A stretch of 64,000 nucleotides of DNA from Caballeronia arvi (GTDB lineage: Bacteria > Pseudomonadota > Gammaproteobacteria > Burkholderiales > Burkholderiaceae): positions 175,868-239,867 of the forward strand of contig NZ_FCOM02000009.1 of the NCBI RefSeq assembly GCF_001544695.2, written 5' to 3'. Positions 10,258 to 19,529 of the stretch are shown here, one piece after another (position 1 is the stretch's first letter; every line of letters begins with the position of its first letter). The notes under the pieces were generated by a model, which was given only the letters and a program-made list of their open reading frames with translations, made no database searches and was not told where the DNA came from. A program made the translations under genes and the position numbers.

Positions 10258-10940
10258 TGCTGCGGCTGTCCTTGAATGGTGTTCGACGGAGAAAGCGTGG
10301 CGGGTGATCCGTTCAGCGGCGCGGCGCCGCCCGAACGCGGTGCGAGCATAGCGCGCACCCGGCCGCCCGGATTGCCGGGACCGACCTGGTCCTTGCCCGC
10401 GGTCGCCGTGTAGAAATCCTTCTGGCCGTCGTAGGTGATCACGCTGCCGTGCACTTCGTCCTGCACCTTCGTCTGGCCTTGCAGGCGGCGCACGACGGCG
10501 CGCGTCGTGAGCTTGGTGAAGTCATTCTTGCCGTCGTAGTCGATGCGCACGGCGTTGCCGTCGATGTACTCGTCCACGCCGTCACGCTTCTGGCGGAAGT
10601 ACGAGAGATTGTTGCCGGTCGACGTGCCCGTCGCGTACTGATAGCCCTGCGGATCCTGCGTGACTTCCACGCGATCCGCCTTGATGATGATCGTGCCCTT
10701 GGTCGCGACGACGTGACCAGTGAAGATGTTCTTCTGGTTGAGGTCGTCGTAGGACATGTTGTCCGCTTCGATGTTGAGCGGCTTGTCGCGGTCGGCCTTC
10801 TCGGCGTGCGCGGGCAGCGTAACGAACGCGGCGGCGATGGCCAGGGCGGCAGCGAGCCCGGCCCGCGCGGCGTGCGTGGCGCGGCGCGCGGGCGTTGCGC
10901 GCGCATGGCCGCCATCGGGACGAGGGAACCTTTCGTTCAT
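10254..10940 (-). CDS. lptA: LPS transport periplasmic protein LptA
   Basis: Periplasmic bridge protein carrying LPS between LptC and LptD. The 228-residue precursor has a long basic N-terminus, a hydrophobic core ([13 protein letters not shown]) and a PAHA cleavage site before EKADRDKP. The OstA-like beta-jellyroll follows, with the family motifs [36 protein letters not shown] and GYQYATGTS. The C-terminal 35 residues are Pro/Gly/Ser-rich and probably disordered. It is 30 bp downstream of lptC and overlaps lptB. Confidence 0.95.
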   Translation of the reverse strand: MNERFPRPDGGHARATPARRATHAARAGLAAALAIAAAFVTLPAHAEKADRDKPLNIEADNMSYDDLNQKNIFTGHVVATKGTIIIKADRVEVTQDPQGYQYATGTSTGNNLSYFRQKRDGVDEYIDGNAVRIDYDGKNDFTKLTTRAVVRRLQGQTKVQDEVHGSVITYDGQKDFYTATAGKDQVGPGNPGGRVRAMLAPRSGGAAPLNGSPATLSPSNTIQGQPQQ

Positions 10941-10970
10941 GCAGTCAAAATTCGGATGGGAGTGCCGGGA

Positions 10971-11573
10971 TTATTTGGACGAGCCGCCGTTGATATCCGT
11001 GGCGGCGATCGCGCCGCGCACGTTACCGAATAGCTTCATTACCCGGGTCACGTTGTTGTAGTTCATGCCAGCGGCCGTCATCACGGACGGGCCGCGCTGA
11101 AGTCTAACCGGTTTTTCCGTTTCGATGACATCGTCGTTCACCAGCACGCGAAAATGCTGGGAATCTGCCTGCATCTGCGGATCGCCGTAACCGGCCGCGC
11201 GCAGGATGCGTGCGTCGTCATAGAGATCGACGATCGAGACGTCGCCGTTGACCGTGCCGCGCAGCGCCGTCGCCGTGACGGTCGGCTTTTGCGGCTGGAA
11301 CATGCGGAGCGCGGGCAGCGTCAGGTCGCTGATTTCATCGTCTTCGTAATGCACCATCGACTTCGCCGTCAGACGATATTGCGTCGTGCCGGTGGCGTCG
11401 AGCTCCGACACGGAAAAGTTGTTCGCGAAGTAATCGGGCGTGTGGCGCTTTTCGGCCGCCGGCGCCTGCTGGGCCGGCGGCAGCGTGGCCTGCAAGAGCC
11501 AGTAGGTGATGCCCGCAAGCGCCGCCATCGCGAGGAGCGGCAGCAGCGAGGCGAGGCGGCCTGGACGGTGCAT
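10971..11573 (-). CDS. lptC: LPS export ABC transporter periplasmic protein LptC
   Basis: Single-span inner-membrane protein that accepts LPS from LptB2FG and hands it to LptA. The 200-residue protein has one N-terminal membrane segment (ASLLPLLAMAALAGITYWLL, about 8-27) and the DUF1239/LptC fold with TPDYFANNFSVSELDATG, typical of the family. It lies 4 bp downstream of kdsC and 30 bp upstream of lptA. Confidence 0.94.
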   Translation of the reverse strand: MHRPGRLASLLPLLAMAALAGITYWLLQATLPPAQQAPAAEKRHTPDYFANNFSVSELDATGTTQYRLTAKSMVHYEDDEISDLTLPALRMFQPQKPTVTATALRGTVNGDVSIVDLYDDARILRAAGYGDPQMQADSQHFRVLVNDDVIETEKPVRLQRGPSVMTAAGMNYNNVTRVMKLFGNVRGAIAATDINGGSSK

Positions 11574-11577
11574 GCGC

Positions 11578-12117
11578 TCAGCCTCCGAGCGCTGCGGCGA
11601 GCAGCGCGTCGTAGCGATGCTGCGCGCGCAGGATCGCGTCGCACACTTCGCGCACCGCGCCGTGGCCGCCGCGCGCTTCCGCGACCCAGTGCACGCGCTG
11701 GATCACTTCGGGATGCGCGTTCGCGGGCGCGGCCGCGAAGCCGCAGCGGCGCATCACCGCGAGGTCGGGCCAGTCGTCGCCCATGTAGCCGCATTCGTCG
11801 GCGGCGATGCCGGTGGCTTGCAGCAGTTCGGCGAGCGCGACGGTTTTATTCTCGACGCCCTGATAAAGATGCGTGATGCCGAGTTCGCGCGCCCGTGCCG
11901 CGACGATGCCGGATTGCCGCCCCGTGATGATCGCCGTCTGCACGCCGACCGACTGCAGCATTTTCACGCCGTGGCCGTCGAGCGAATTGAACGACTTCAT
12001 CGAGTCGCCCTCAACGCTGAAGTACAGGCTGCCGTCGGTGAAAACGCCGTCGACGTCGAACGCCATCAGCTTGAGCCGGCTCGCGCGTTCGGCGGCGGTG
12101 GGAGGCTTTTGGGCCAT
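11578..12117 (-). CDS. kdsC: 3-deoxy-manno-octulosonate-8-phosphatase
   Basis: HAD-superfamily phosphatase making Kdo from Kdo-8-phosphate for LPS inner core. The 179-residue protein has the HAD motif I DVDGVFTDGS (Asp21 nucleophile, Asp23) and a later GDDWPDLAVM motif carrying the metal-binding aspartates. It lacks a large cap domain, as expected for this tetrameric subclass. Its ATG overlaps the kdsD stop as TGATG, so the two consecutive Kdo enzymes are translationally coupled. Confidence 0.97.
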   Translation of the reverse strand: MAQKPPTAAERASRLKLMAFDVDGVFTDGSLYFSVEGDSMKSFNSLDGHGVKMLQSVGVQTAIITGRQSGIVAARARELGITHLYQGVENKTVALAELLQATGIAADECGYMGDDWPDLAVMRRCGFAAAPANAHPEVIQRVHWVAEARGGHGAVREVCDAILRAQHRYDALLAAALGG

Positions 12118-13100
12118 CAGATTACCTTCTTGGAGAAGAGGTCGTGCATGTTCAGTGCGCCGATCAAAGTGGCATCGGCGTCCACGACCAGCATCTGATT
12201 GATGCGATGGCGCTCCATCAGTTCCACGGCTTCGACCGCGAGATGGTCCGGCGCGATCGTGCGCGGATTACGCGTCATGACGTCGCCGATCTTCAGTGCG
12301 CGGAAATCGCCGTCGCGCTGCAGGATGCGACGCAGGTCGCCGTCGGTGAAAATGCCGTGGACGTGGCGACTTTCGTCGATGACGGCCGTCATGCCCATGC
12401 GTTTGTCGGTGATCTGGAAGAGTGCGTCCGAAACGGTCGATTCCAGTGACACGACCGGCACTTCGTCGCCCACGCGCATCACGTCGCGCACATAGGTCAG
12501 CAGGCGCCGGCCGAGCGCGCCGCCCGGATGCGAGCGCGCGAAGTCGTCGGGGCCGAAGCCGCGTGCGTCGAGCACGGCGACGGCGAGCGCGTCGCCGAGC
12601 GCCATCGCGGCGGTCGTGCTGGCCGTGGGCGCGAGATTCATCGGGCATGCTTCCTTTTCGACGCGCGCGTTCAGGTGCATATCCGCCAGTTGCGCGAGAC
12701 TCGATTCGGGACGGCCGGTGATCGCGATAAGCTTTGCCCCGAGTCGCTTGATGAGCGGCAAAATGGCGACGAGCTCTTCGGTTTCGCCCGAGTTGGACAG
12801 CGCGATGAAAATGTCGTCGGCAGTGACCATGCCGAGGTCGCCGTGGCTCGCTTCGGCCGGATGCACGAAGAACGCGGGCGTGCCCGTGCTCGCGAGCGTC
12901 GCGGCGAACTTGCGCGCGACATGGCCCGATTTGCCGATGCCCGACACGACCACGCGGCCGCGACAGCCGAGCAGCGTTTCGACCGCGTTCGTGAAGTTTT
13001 CGTCGAGTAGTTCTGAAAGCCCGCGAACGGCGTCGGCTTCGATCTGGATTACGTTGCGAGCCAGCGCCAGCGCCCGGTCGCCATTGATTTTCGCTATCAT
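12117..13100 (-). CDS. kdsD: Arabinose-5-phosphate isomerase (KpsF/GutQ family)
   Basis: Interconverts ribulose-5-phosphate and arabinose-5-phosphate, the first step of Kdo synthesis. The 327-residue protein has an SIS domain with GIGKSGHVARK (from about residue 54) and HPAEASHGDLGM, followed by two CBS domains (about 205-325, with RHVHGIFTDGDLRR). It is the first gene of the kdsD-kdsC-lptC-lptA-lptB operon and is divergent from the antiporter gene, with 161 bp between the starts. Confidence 0.96.
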   Translation of the reverse strand: MIAKINGDRALALARNVIQIEADAVRGLSELLDENFTNAVETLLGCRGRVVVSGIGKSGHVARKFAATLASTGTPAFFVHPAEASHGDLGMVTADDIFIALSNSGETEELVAILPLIKRLGAKLIAITGRPESSLAQLADMHLNARVEKEACPMNLAPTASTTAAMALGDALAVAVLDARGFGPDDFARSHPGGALGRRLLTYVRDVMRVGDEVPVVSLESTVSDALFQITDKRMGMTAVIDESRHVHGIFTDGDLRRILQRDGDFRALKIGDVMTRNPRTIAPDHLAVEAVELMERHRINQMLVVDADATLIGALNMHDLFSKKVI

Positions 13101-13261
13101 TCGCGGAGTATAGCAAAGGCGTTTCCGAGCCGCCCCCGTGGGGGCTCCGCGCGCCGCCGCCTATCCGCCCCCCGCAAGCCCCGTCGTCAGGGGCCGTTTT
13201 CGAGATGCCGGAGCGCGCGAGCAAGCGCCTCGGAAAACTGACGAACGAGGACGCTAGACGG

Positions 13262-15256
13262 ATGACCTCTCCGCTCGAAATGACGCTGTTGCTGCTGCTC
13301 TGCTCCGTGGCAGGCGTCGTTGTATTCCGCTATTTCAATCTGCCGCCGATGCTCGGCTATCTGGCGGTCGGCATCATCGTGGGTCCGCACGCTGCCGGTA
13401 TCGCGCCGGACGCGGACCGCGCGCAGCATCTCGCCGAATTCGGCGTCGTTTTCCTGATGTTCTCCATCGGGCTCGAATTCTCGCTGTCCAAGCTACGCTC
13501 GATGCGGCGCATCGTGTTCGGGCTCGGCGCGAGCCAGGTCGCGGCGACCATCGGGCTCGCGATGCTCTTCGGCTGGATCGCGAGCATGTGGACGGAGATG
13601 TCGTGGCAGGCGAGCTTCGCGCTCGGCGGCGCCATGTCGATGTCGTCGACGGCGATCGTCAGCAAGCTGCTCGCGGAACGGCTCGAACTCGAATCGGAGC
13701 ACGGCCGCAACATCTTCGGCGTGCTGCTGTTCCAGGATCTCGCCGTCGTGCCGCTGCTCATCATCATCGCGGCGTTCGCGAACGGCAAATCGTCGCAACT
13801 GGCGATGTGGCTCGGCATCGCGGCCGTGAAGATCGTCGTCGCGTTGACGGTGCTGCTGTTCGTCGGCCAGAAATTCATGACGCGCTGGTTCGATCTCGTC
13901 GCGCGCCGCCGTTCGCAAGAACTCTTCATGCTGAACCTGCTGTTGGTGACGCTGGGCGCGGCGTTCATCACCGACAAATTCGGTCTGTCGCTTGCGCTCG
14001 GCGCGTTCATCGCGGGCATGTTGATCGCCGAAACGCCGTACCGGCATCAGGTGGAAGAGGACATCAAGCCGTTTCGCGACGTGCTGCTCGGTCTCTTTTT
14101 CGTGACGACCGGCATGCTGCTGAATCCGCGCGTGATCTGGGAGCATCCGTTTCTCGTGCTCGGCTTTTTCGTCGTGCCGATTCTGCTCAAGGCCGTGATG
14201 ATCACCGGTCTCGCGCGGCTCTTCGGCGCGACGCCGGGCGTCGCGATGCGCACCGGTCTCGGGCTCGCGCAGGCGGGCGAATTCGGCTTCGTGCTGCTGA
14301 ATCTGATTCTGGATTCGCATCTGGTCAACTCGACCGTCCTTCAGGCGATTCTCTCGGCGATGCTGCTTTCGATGCTCGCCGCGCCGTTCATCATCCAGAA
14401 CGCGGACCGGATCGTGCTGCGGCTGTCGTCGACGGAATGGATGCTGCAATCGCTGCAGATGACGAAGATCGCGACGCAAAGTTTGAAGCAGAGCGGCCAC
14501 GTGATCATTTGCGGCTATGGCCGCGCCGGGCAGAATCTCGCGCGCATGCTTGAGCAGGAGGGCATCTCCTACGTTGCGCTCGACCTCGACCCGGATCGCG
14601 TGGCGGCAGCGGCAGCGGCGGGCGAATCGGTCGTGTTCGGCGATGCCGGGCGGCGCGAGTCGCTGCTCGCAGCGGGCCTGCATCGCGCGGCGACGGTCGC
14701 GATCACCTACGCGAACACGCCTTCCGCGATGCGCGTGCTGCACAACATCCACGAACTCGCGCCGACTTTGCCCGTGATCGTGCGCACCGTCGACGACGCC
14801 GATCTCGAAAAGCTCACCGCGGCCGGCGCGACGGAAGTGATTCCGGAAATCGTCGAAGGCAGTCTGATGCTCGCGTCGCACACGCTGGTGCTGATGGGCG
14901 TGCCGATGCGCCGCGTGGTGCGGCGTGTCGAAGAAATGCGCGATGCGCGCTACAGCCTCTTGCGCGGCTATTTCCACGGCGCCGATGACGCCGACGACGA
15001 CGATGGCCACGAGCAGGTGCGGCTACAATCCGTACCGATCGACGCAAATTCCGAAGCCGTCGGGCATTCGCTCGACGATCTCGGGCTCGTCGGCAATGGT
15101 GTCGAGGTGACCGCGATCCGGCGCCACGGCATCCGGGGTGTCGAACCCGACCCCGACACCAAGCTGCGCGCGAACGATATCGTCGTGCTGCGCGGCCTGC
15201 CCGAAGTGTTGGCGCTCGCCGAAGAACGGCTCTCGCGCAACCGACGGGCGGCGTAA
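13262..15256 (+). CDS. Monovalent cation:proton antiporter-2 family protein with TrkA-N/TrkA-C (Kef/YbaL type)
   Basis: Inner-membrane CPA2 transporter of 664 residues. About twelve hydrophobic segments fill residues 1-385, including the [12 protein letters not shown] and [15 protein letters not shown] motifs of the Na+/H+ exchanger domain. An RCK/TrkA-N Rossmann domain begins at about 412 with [19 protein letters not shown], and a TrkA-C domain occupies about 580-660. The architecture is that of KefB/KefC/YbaL potassium efflux systems. The substrate is not proven by sequence. The start at 13262 (MTSPLEM) is preferred over an upstream ATG at 13205 because the family begins there and a GAGGA lies upstream. 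Confidence 0.92.
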   Translation: MTSPLEMTLLLLLCSVAGVVVFRYFNLPPMLGYLAVGIIVGPHAAGIAPDADRAQHLAEFGVVFLMFSIGLEFSLSKLRSMRRIVFGLGASQVAATIGLAMLFGWIASMWTEMSWQASFALGGAMSMSSTAIVSKLLAERLELESEHGRNIFGVLLFQDLAVVPLLIIIAAFANGKSSQLAMWLGIAAVKIVVALTVLLFVGQKFMTRWFDLVARRRSQELFMLNLLLVTLGAAFITDKFGLSLALGAFIAGMLIAETPYRHQVEEDIKPFRDVLLGLFFVTTGMLLNPRVIWEHPFLVLGFFVVPILLKAVMITGLARLFGATPGVAMRTGLGLAQAGEFGFVLLNLILDSHLVNSTVLQAILSAMLLSMLAAPFIIQNADRIVLRLSSTEWMLQSLQMTKIATQSLKQSGHVIICGYGRAGQNLARMLEQEGISYVALDLDPDRVAAAAAAGESVVFGDAGRRESLLAAGLHRAATVAITYANTPSAMRVLHNIHELAPTLPVIVRTVDDADLEKLTAAGATEVIPEIVEGSLMLASHTLVLMGVPMRRVVRRVEEMRDARYSLLRGYFHGADDADDDDGHEQVRLQSVPIDANSEAVGHSLDDLGLVGNGVEVTAIRRHGIRGVEPDPDTKLRANDIVVLRGLPEVLALAEERLSRNRRAA

Positions 15257-15315
15257 TTTCCTCTTTTGTCACCAAGGCGAACGCGCGGCCTCACGGCGCG
15301 GACTCCGGAGAAGTC

Positions 15316-15882
15316 ATGTCCCTTACCCCTTCGAACGCCCAGCTCGACGCCGCGCGTTTCATCAAGGAGCGCGTGCGCACCGTCGAGAACTGGCCGCAGC
15401 CCGGCGTGCAGTTCCGCGACATCACGACGATCCTGCAAGACCGCCGCGCGCTGCGCATGCTGATCGACCTGTTCGTCCAGCGTTATATCGACGAGGACGT
15501 CGACGTGATCGCCGGCATGGACGCGCGCGGATTCATCATCGGGCCGATTCTCGCGTATGAACTGAGCCTCGGTTTCGTGCCGATCCGCAAGAAGGGGAAG
15601 CTGCCGTACAAAACGCTCTCACAGTCGTACGACCTGGAATACGGCAGCGCGACCGTCGAGATTCACGAGGATGCGTGCAAGGCGGGCGATCGCGTGGTGA
15701 TCGTCGACGACCTGGTCGCGACCGGCGGCACGATGATGGCCGGCAAGATTCTGCTTGAGCGGCTCGGCGCGCAAGTGGTCGAAGCGGCGGCGATCATCGA
15801 TCTGCCGGATCTCGGCGGCTCGAAGCTGCTGCGCGACAACGGCGTGCCGCTCTATACCGTGTGCGAATTTGGTGGACATTGA
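15316..15882 (+). CDS. apt: Adenine phosphoribosyltransferase
   Basis: Salvages adenine to AMP using PRPP. The 188-residue protein has the family motif [16 protein letters not shown] near the N-terminus, [18 protein letters not shown], and the PRPP-binding loop [13 protein letters not shown] at about residues 127-139. GGAGAAGTC precedes the ATG as a ribosome binding site. The LysE-type gene starts 1 nt after its TGA, indicating an operon. Confidence 0.97.
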   Translation: MSLTPSNAQLDAARFIKERVRTVENWPQPGVQFRDITTILQDRRALRMLIDLFVQRYIDEDVDVIAGMDARGFIIGPILAYELSLGFVPIRKKGKLPYKTLSQSYDLEYGSATVEIHEDACKAGDRVVIVDDLVATGGTMMAGKILLERLGAQVVEAAAIIDLPDLGGSKLLRDNGVPLYTVCEFGGH

Positions 15883-15883
15883 G

Positions 15884-16498
15884 ATGCCCAATTTTCTGCT
15901 CTTTCTCGCCGCATCGGTCGCGATCACGGTCGCGCCCGGTCCCGACAACCTGCAAGTGCTCGCGCGCGGCATCTCTCAAGGGCGGCTCGCGGGCGTCGTC
16001 GCGGCGTTCGGCTTCGCGTTCGGCGTGATCTTTCATACGACGCTCGCGGCGCTCGGCATCGCGGCGCTGCTGAAGTCTTCGCCGCTCGCGTTTCAGGCCG
16101 TGAAGCTCGCGGGCGCGGCGTATCTCGTTTGGATCGGCATCAAGGCGCTGCGCAGCCACGGCCTGGCGACCGCGCACGCGCGCCCGAGCCAGCCGCTCAC
16201 GACCGTGTTCCGTCAGAGCGTGATCGGCAACATGCTGAACCCGAAAGTCACGCTGTTCTTCATCGTGTTTCTGCCGCAGTTCGTCGATCCGCACGGCGCG
16301 CAAAGCGTCATGCTGCAGATGTTCGAACTCGGCGGCCTGTTCATGCTCCAGACGGTCGTCGTGTTTTCGCTGTTCGGCATCGGCGCGGGCATGATCGGCG
16401 TGTGGCTGAAGCGCCGTCCGCGCCTGGGCGTGTGGCTCGACCGTCTCGCGGGCGTGACGTTCATCGCGCTCGGCATTCGCGTCGCGTTGCGCGACTGA
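15884..16498 (+). CDS. LysE family translocator (amino-acid exporter)
   Basis: A 204-residue polytopic inner-membrane protein of the LysE/RhtB superfamily. The N-terminus MPNFLLFLAASVAITVAPGP carries the conserved PGPD motif, followed by GRLAGVVAAFGFAFGV and NPKVTLFFIVFLPQFV, both family hallmarks. About six membrane segments are visible. LysE-type proteins export amino acids such as lysine, threonine or homoserine lactone; the substrate here cannot be read from sequence. The start follows the apt stop by one base. Confidence 0.93.
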   Translation: MPNFLLFLAASVAITVAPGPDNLQVLARGISQGRLAGVVAAFGFAFGVIFHTTLAALGIAALLKSSPLAFQAVKLAGAAYLVWIGIKALRSHGLATAHARPSQPLTTVFRQSVIGNMLNPKVTLFFIVFLPQFVDPHGAQSVMLQMFELGGLFMLQTVVVFSLFGIGAGMIGVWLKRRPRLGVWLDRLAGVTFIALGIRVALRD

Positions 16499-16504
16499 TT
16501 CGTC

Positions 16505-17350
16505 ATGACGCTGCCTGCCATCATCGCTGCGCGCCGCTTCGACGTAGCCGCGCACGCGCCGTTTTTCATCGCCGATGAGCGCGTCGGCTGGATTCGCCGT
16601 TTCGATGTCGACGCGCTGCGCCGCTGGCCGTCGATCTTTGCGATCGACGATGAAAGCGTGCGTTTGCATCCGTCGCTCGAAACCGTCGAAGCGCGCACCG
16701 AAGCGCTGCGCGAAGTGATCGCCACGCTGCATGCCGAAGGCAAAATCCCCGGCTGGCGCGACGAAACCTACGCGATCCGCAATCACTTCGACGCACCGCC
16801 GCTCGCGTTCATCGAACGCGCGGCGTCGCGCTTCTTCGGCACGATGACCTACGCGGTGCATCTGAACGGCATCGTAAAATATCGGGATAAAGCGCCGCAG
16901 TTGTGGATCGCGCGCCGTAGCGACACCAAGGCGACCGATCCCGGCATGCTCGACAACGTCGTGGCGGGCGGCATCGGCTGGGGTTTCGAAGTCATGCCGA
17001 CGCTCGTGAAGGAGTGCTGGGAAGAGGCCGGCATGAGCGCCGAGCTCGCTTCCACGGCGACGGCCGGCGGCACGTTTCACGTGTTGCAGTCGCTTCCCGA
17101 GGGCACGCAAGCCGAGCAGATTTTCGTCTACGACGTGTCCCTGCCGCCCGATTTCGCGCCGCGCAATCAGGATGGCGAAGTCGGCGAGCACCGTCTCGCG
17201 CGCATCGAGGATATCGCGCGCTGGATCGAGGAGGGCGCGCTCACCGTCGACGCCAGCCTCGCCACGCTCGATTGCATGCTGCGGCATCAGTGGATCGACG
17301 AGGACGCGTGCGAAGGCATCGCCGCGCTTTTCGATCCGCCGCAAACGTAA
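16505..17350 (+). CDS. Nudix hydrolase family protein with DUF4743 domain
   Basis: A 281-residue protein with an N-terminal DUF4743 region (about 1-120) and a Nudix-fold C-terminal half. The Nudix box reads GGIGWGFEVMPTLVKECWEE, close to the thiamine-pyrophosphokinase-related Nudix proteins of plants and fungi. The spacing deviates from the canonical GX5EX7REUXEEXGU, but the catalytic EE pair is kept. The likely substrate class is a nucleoside or thiamine diphosphate derivative; this is inference. It starts 6 bp after the LysE gene and 23 bp before purU. Confidence 0.88.
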   Translation: MTLPAIIAARRFDVAAHAPFFIADERVGWIRRFDVDALRRWPSIFAIDDESVRLHPSLETVEARTEALREVIATLHAEGKIPGWRDETYAIRNHFDAPPLAFIERAASRFFGTMTYAVHLNGIVKYRDKAPQLWIARRSDTKATDPGMLDNVVAGGIGWGFEVMPTLVKECWEEAGMSAELASTATAGGTFHVLQSLPEGTQAEQIFVYDVSLPPDFAPRNQDGEVGEHRLARIEDIARWIEEGALTVDASLATLDCMLRHQWIDEDACEGIAALFDPPQT

Positions 17351-17373
17351 AAAGAACCGAACGAGGACAGGTC

Positions 17374-18243
17374 ATGTCGACCGAACACAGTTTTTACCTG
17401 AAGTTGTCGTGCCCGGACCGCCCGGGAATCGTGCATGCCGTGTCGGGCTTCCTGTTCAACCTCGGCGCGAATATCCTCGACTCCGCGCAGTTCGGCGACA
17501 GCCGCACCGGCGAATTTTTCATGCGTGTGCATTTTCAGGAAGTCGGCGGCGATCCCGGTCTCGATGCGCTGCGCAAATCGTTCGCCGATCTCGCCGATGA
17601 ATTCGGCATGCGCTGGGAGTTGCACGACGCATCGGTAAAGCCGCGCGTCGTCATCATGGTGTCGAAGATCGGGCACTGCCTGAACGATCTGCTGTTCCGC
17701 TACCGCACCGGTCAGTTGCCGATCGAGATTGCCGCGATCATCTCGAATCACAAGGATTTTTATCAGCTCGCCGCGAGCTACGACATTCCGTTCCATCATC
17801 TGCCGCTGCTCAAGGCCACGCCGGAAGCGAAGGCTGCGCAGGAAGCGCGCGTGCTGGAAATCGTCGATCAGCACGACACCGATCTCGTCGTGCTCGCGCG
17901 CTACATGCAGATTCTGTCGGCGGACATGTGCGAGAAGCTCGCGGGCCGCGCGATCAACATCCATCACTCGTTCCTGCCGAGCTTCAAGGGCGCGAAGCCG
18001 TACTATCAGGCGTTCGACCGCGGCGTGAAGCTGATCGGCGCGACCGCGCATTACGTGACATCGGATCTGGACGAAGGTCCGATCATCGAGCAGGAAGTGG
18101 AGCGCGTCGATCACAACATGACGCCGGATCAACTGACGGCGATCGGACGCGATGTCGAATGCGTGACGCTCGCGCGCGCGGTGAAATGGCACGCGGAGCA
18201 TCGCATTCTGCTGAACGGGCACAAGACGGTCGTGTTCCGTTGA
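17374..18243 (+). CDS. purU: Formyltetrahydrofolate deformylase
   Basis: Hydrolyses 10-formyl-THF to formate and THF, balancing one-carbon pools and supplying formate for purine synthesis. The 289-residue protein has an N-terminal ACT domain (about 6-85, starting FYLKLSCPDRPGIVHAVSGF) and a formyltransferase-type C-terminal domain. The catalytic motifs are NIHHSFLPSFKG and AHYVTSDLDEGPI. Start chosen at the ATG preceded by GAGGACAG. A hairpin terminator follows 30 bp after the stop. Confidence 0.97.
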   Translation: MSTEHSFYLKLSCPDRPGIVHAVSGFLFNLGANILDSAQFGDSRTGEFFMRVHFQEVGGDPGLDALRKSFADLADEFGMRWELHDASVKPRVVIMVSKIGHCLNDLLFRYRTGQLPIEIAAIISNHKDFYQLAASYDIPFHHLPLLKATPEAKAAQEARVLEIVDQHDTDLVVLARYMQILSADMCEKLAGRAINIHHSFLPSFKGAKPYYQAFDRGVKLIGATAHYVTSDLDEGPIIEQEVERVDHNMTPDQLTAIGRDVECVTLARAVKWHAEHRILLNGHKTVVFR

Positions 18244-18272
18244 GCTTTTCCCTTTCTGAAGCTGTATAAGCA

Positions 18273-18300
18273 AACGCCCGCGAAAGCGGGCGTTGTTATT
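18273..18300. terminator. Bidirectional terminator between purU and the AI-2E gene
   Basis: A perfect 9-bp inverted repeat AACGCCCGC-GAAA-GCGGGCGTT (18273-18294) with a GNRA-type tetraloop lies between two convergent genes. The plus strand continues GTTATTT and the minus strand continues TGCTTATA, so U-tracts are weak on both sides. Confidence 0.7.
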
Positions 18301-18319
18301 TCTGGCTCCTGGTCGACGC

Positions 18320-19411
18320 TCAAACCAGCCGCAAATAAATCAGCTCTCGCTTGATATACGCGTAAAAGATCGGCGCGGCGATCACGCCGGGAATGCCGAA
18401 CGCGGCCTCCATCGCGAGCATCGCGAGGAGCAGTTCCCACGCACGCGCCTCGATCTGCCCGCCGATGATGCGCGCGTTCAGGAAATACTCCAGCTTGTGG
18501 ATGAGGATCAGAAACGCGAGCGACGCGACCGCCGTGCCGAACGACACCGACAGGGAAATGCCGACGATGATGGTGTTGGAAATCAGATTCCCGATCACCG
18601 GCATCAGCCCGACGATGAACGTGATGAGCACGAGCGTTTTCGAGAGCGGCAGCTTTTCGTGAAAGAGCGGCAGCGCGACGAGCAGATACAGCGCGGTGAA
18701 AACGGCGTTGATCGCGGAAATCTTGATCTGCGCGAACACGATGCGGCGGAACGCGTCGGAGAAGCGCGACGCGCGGGCGACGAGCGCGGTCGACAGCGGC
18801 AAGCGATGATGCGACTGCCGCGGCGCGCTGACGGCAATGATCGCCCCGATGATCATTCCGATGAGGATATGCCCGAAGCCGCGCGCCATCTCCTTGCCGC
18901 CTTGCTGAAGCATCTCGGCGTGCCTGTGCATCAGGTCGGTCGCCTTTTCCTTCATCTGGATGGAATCGACAGGCAGGTAATTCGCGACCCAGTCCGGTAC
19001 GGAAAGCCGCGCGCTCGACGTGATGCTCATCAGCTGATCGAGCAGTTTCTGCATGCTCGGGAAATCGTGCTCGAAATGCTCGATCGTCGCGACGGTCGCG
19101 CCCGTGAGCCCGCCGACGATGATCGCGGAGATCAGCCCGACCGAAATGAGCCGCGCGCCTTTGCTGACGACGTGGCGCTCGATCACCGGCGCGATCATGT
19201 GCGTGAGCTGGTACACGAGCATTCCGGCCAGCATCCCGCCGAGCAGTTGCAGCCTGAGCGTGAGATACAGCGCCAGCAGCGCGAGGAGATAGCTGCCGAT
19301 CTCCACCGCGGACAGCTTCGGCGAGCTCATATCGCTCGTCAGCCTGACATGGCGAGTGGGCAAGTCCCGGACTCGCGCCTCCTCGTTGGCCGCTTCGTTG
19401 CGCTTCGCCAT
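18320..19411 (-). CDS. AI-2E family transporter (PerM/YdiK type)
   Basis: A 363-residue inner-membrane protein of the AI-2 exporter superfamily. After a cytoplasmic N-terminus of about 35 residues there are clustered membrane segments (LLALLALYLTLRLQLLGGML, LISVGLISAIIVGGLTGAT), a soluble amphipathic stretch around residues 125-185, and further segments with the VFTALYLLVALPLF and TFIVGLMPVIGNLISNT motifs common in the family. Substrates of the family are diverse (AI-2, Na+/H+, others), so the transported species is unknown. Convergent with purU and 118 bp downstream of uvrA. Confidence 0.9.
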   Translation of the reverse strand: MAKRNEAANEEARVRDLPTRHVRLTSDMSSPKLSAVEIGSYLLALLALYLTLRLQLLGGMLAGMLVYQLTHMIAPVIERHVVSKGARLISVGLISAIIVGGLTGATVATIEHFEHDFPSMQKLLDQLMSITSSARLSVPDWVANYLPVDSIQMKEKATDLMHRHAEMLQQGGKEMARGFGHILIGMIIGAIIAVSAPRQSHHRLPLSTALVARASRFSDAFRRIVFAQIKISAINAVFTALYLLVALPLFHEKLPLSKTLVLITFIVGLMPVIGNLISNTIIVGISLSVSFGTAVASLAFLILIHKLEYFLNARIIGGQIEARAWELLLAMLAMEAAFGIPGVIAAPIFYAYIKRELIYLRLV

Positions 19412-19529
19412 GACTGCGTTCCTTTCCCCTGCTGCATACGACGGTTATTCGTGCCGCGGCGCGCGCGGCGCATTCGACAGTCCGGCTGGCAGCGCACGGC
19501 GCCCCGTTGCATGAGGCCGGCGCCGTGGA

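Noticed and set aside
13493..15010. 505-codon minus-strand frame inside the Kef-type gene
   Set aside because: Antisense to conserved transporter and TrkA domains; rich in His/Arg/Glu, no recognisable motif.
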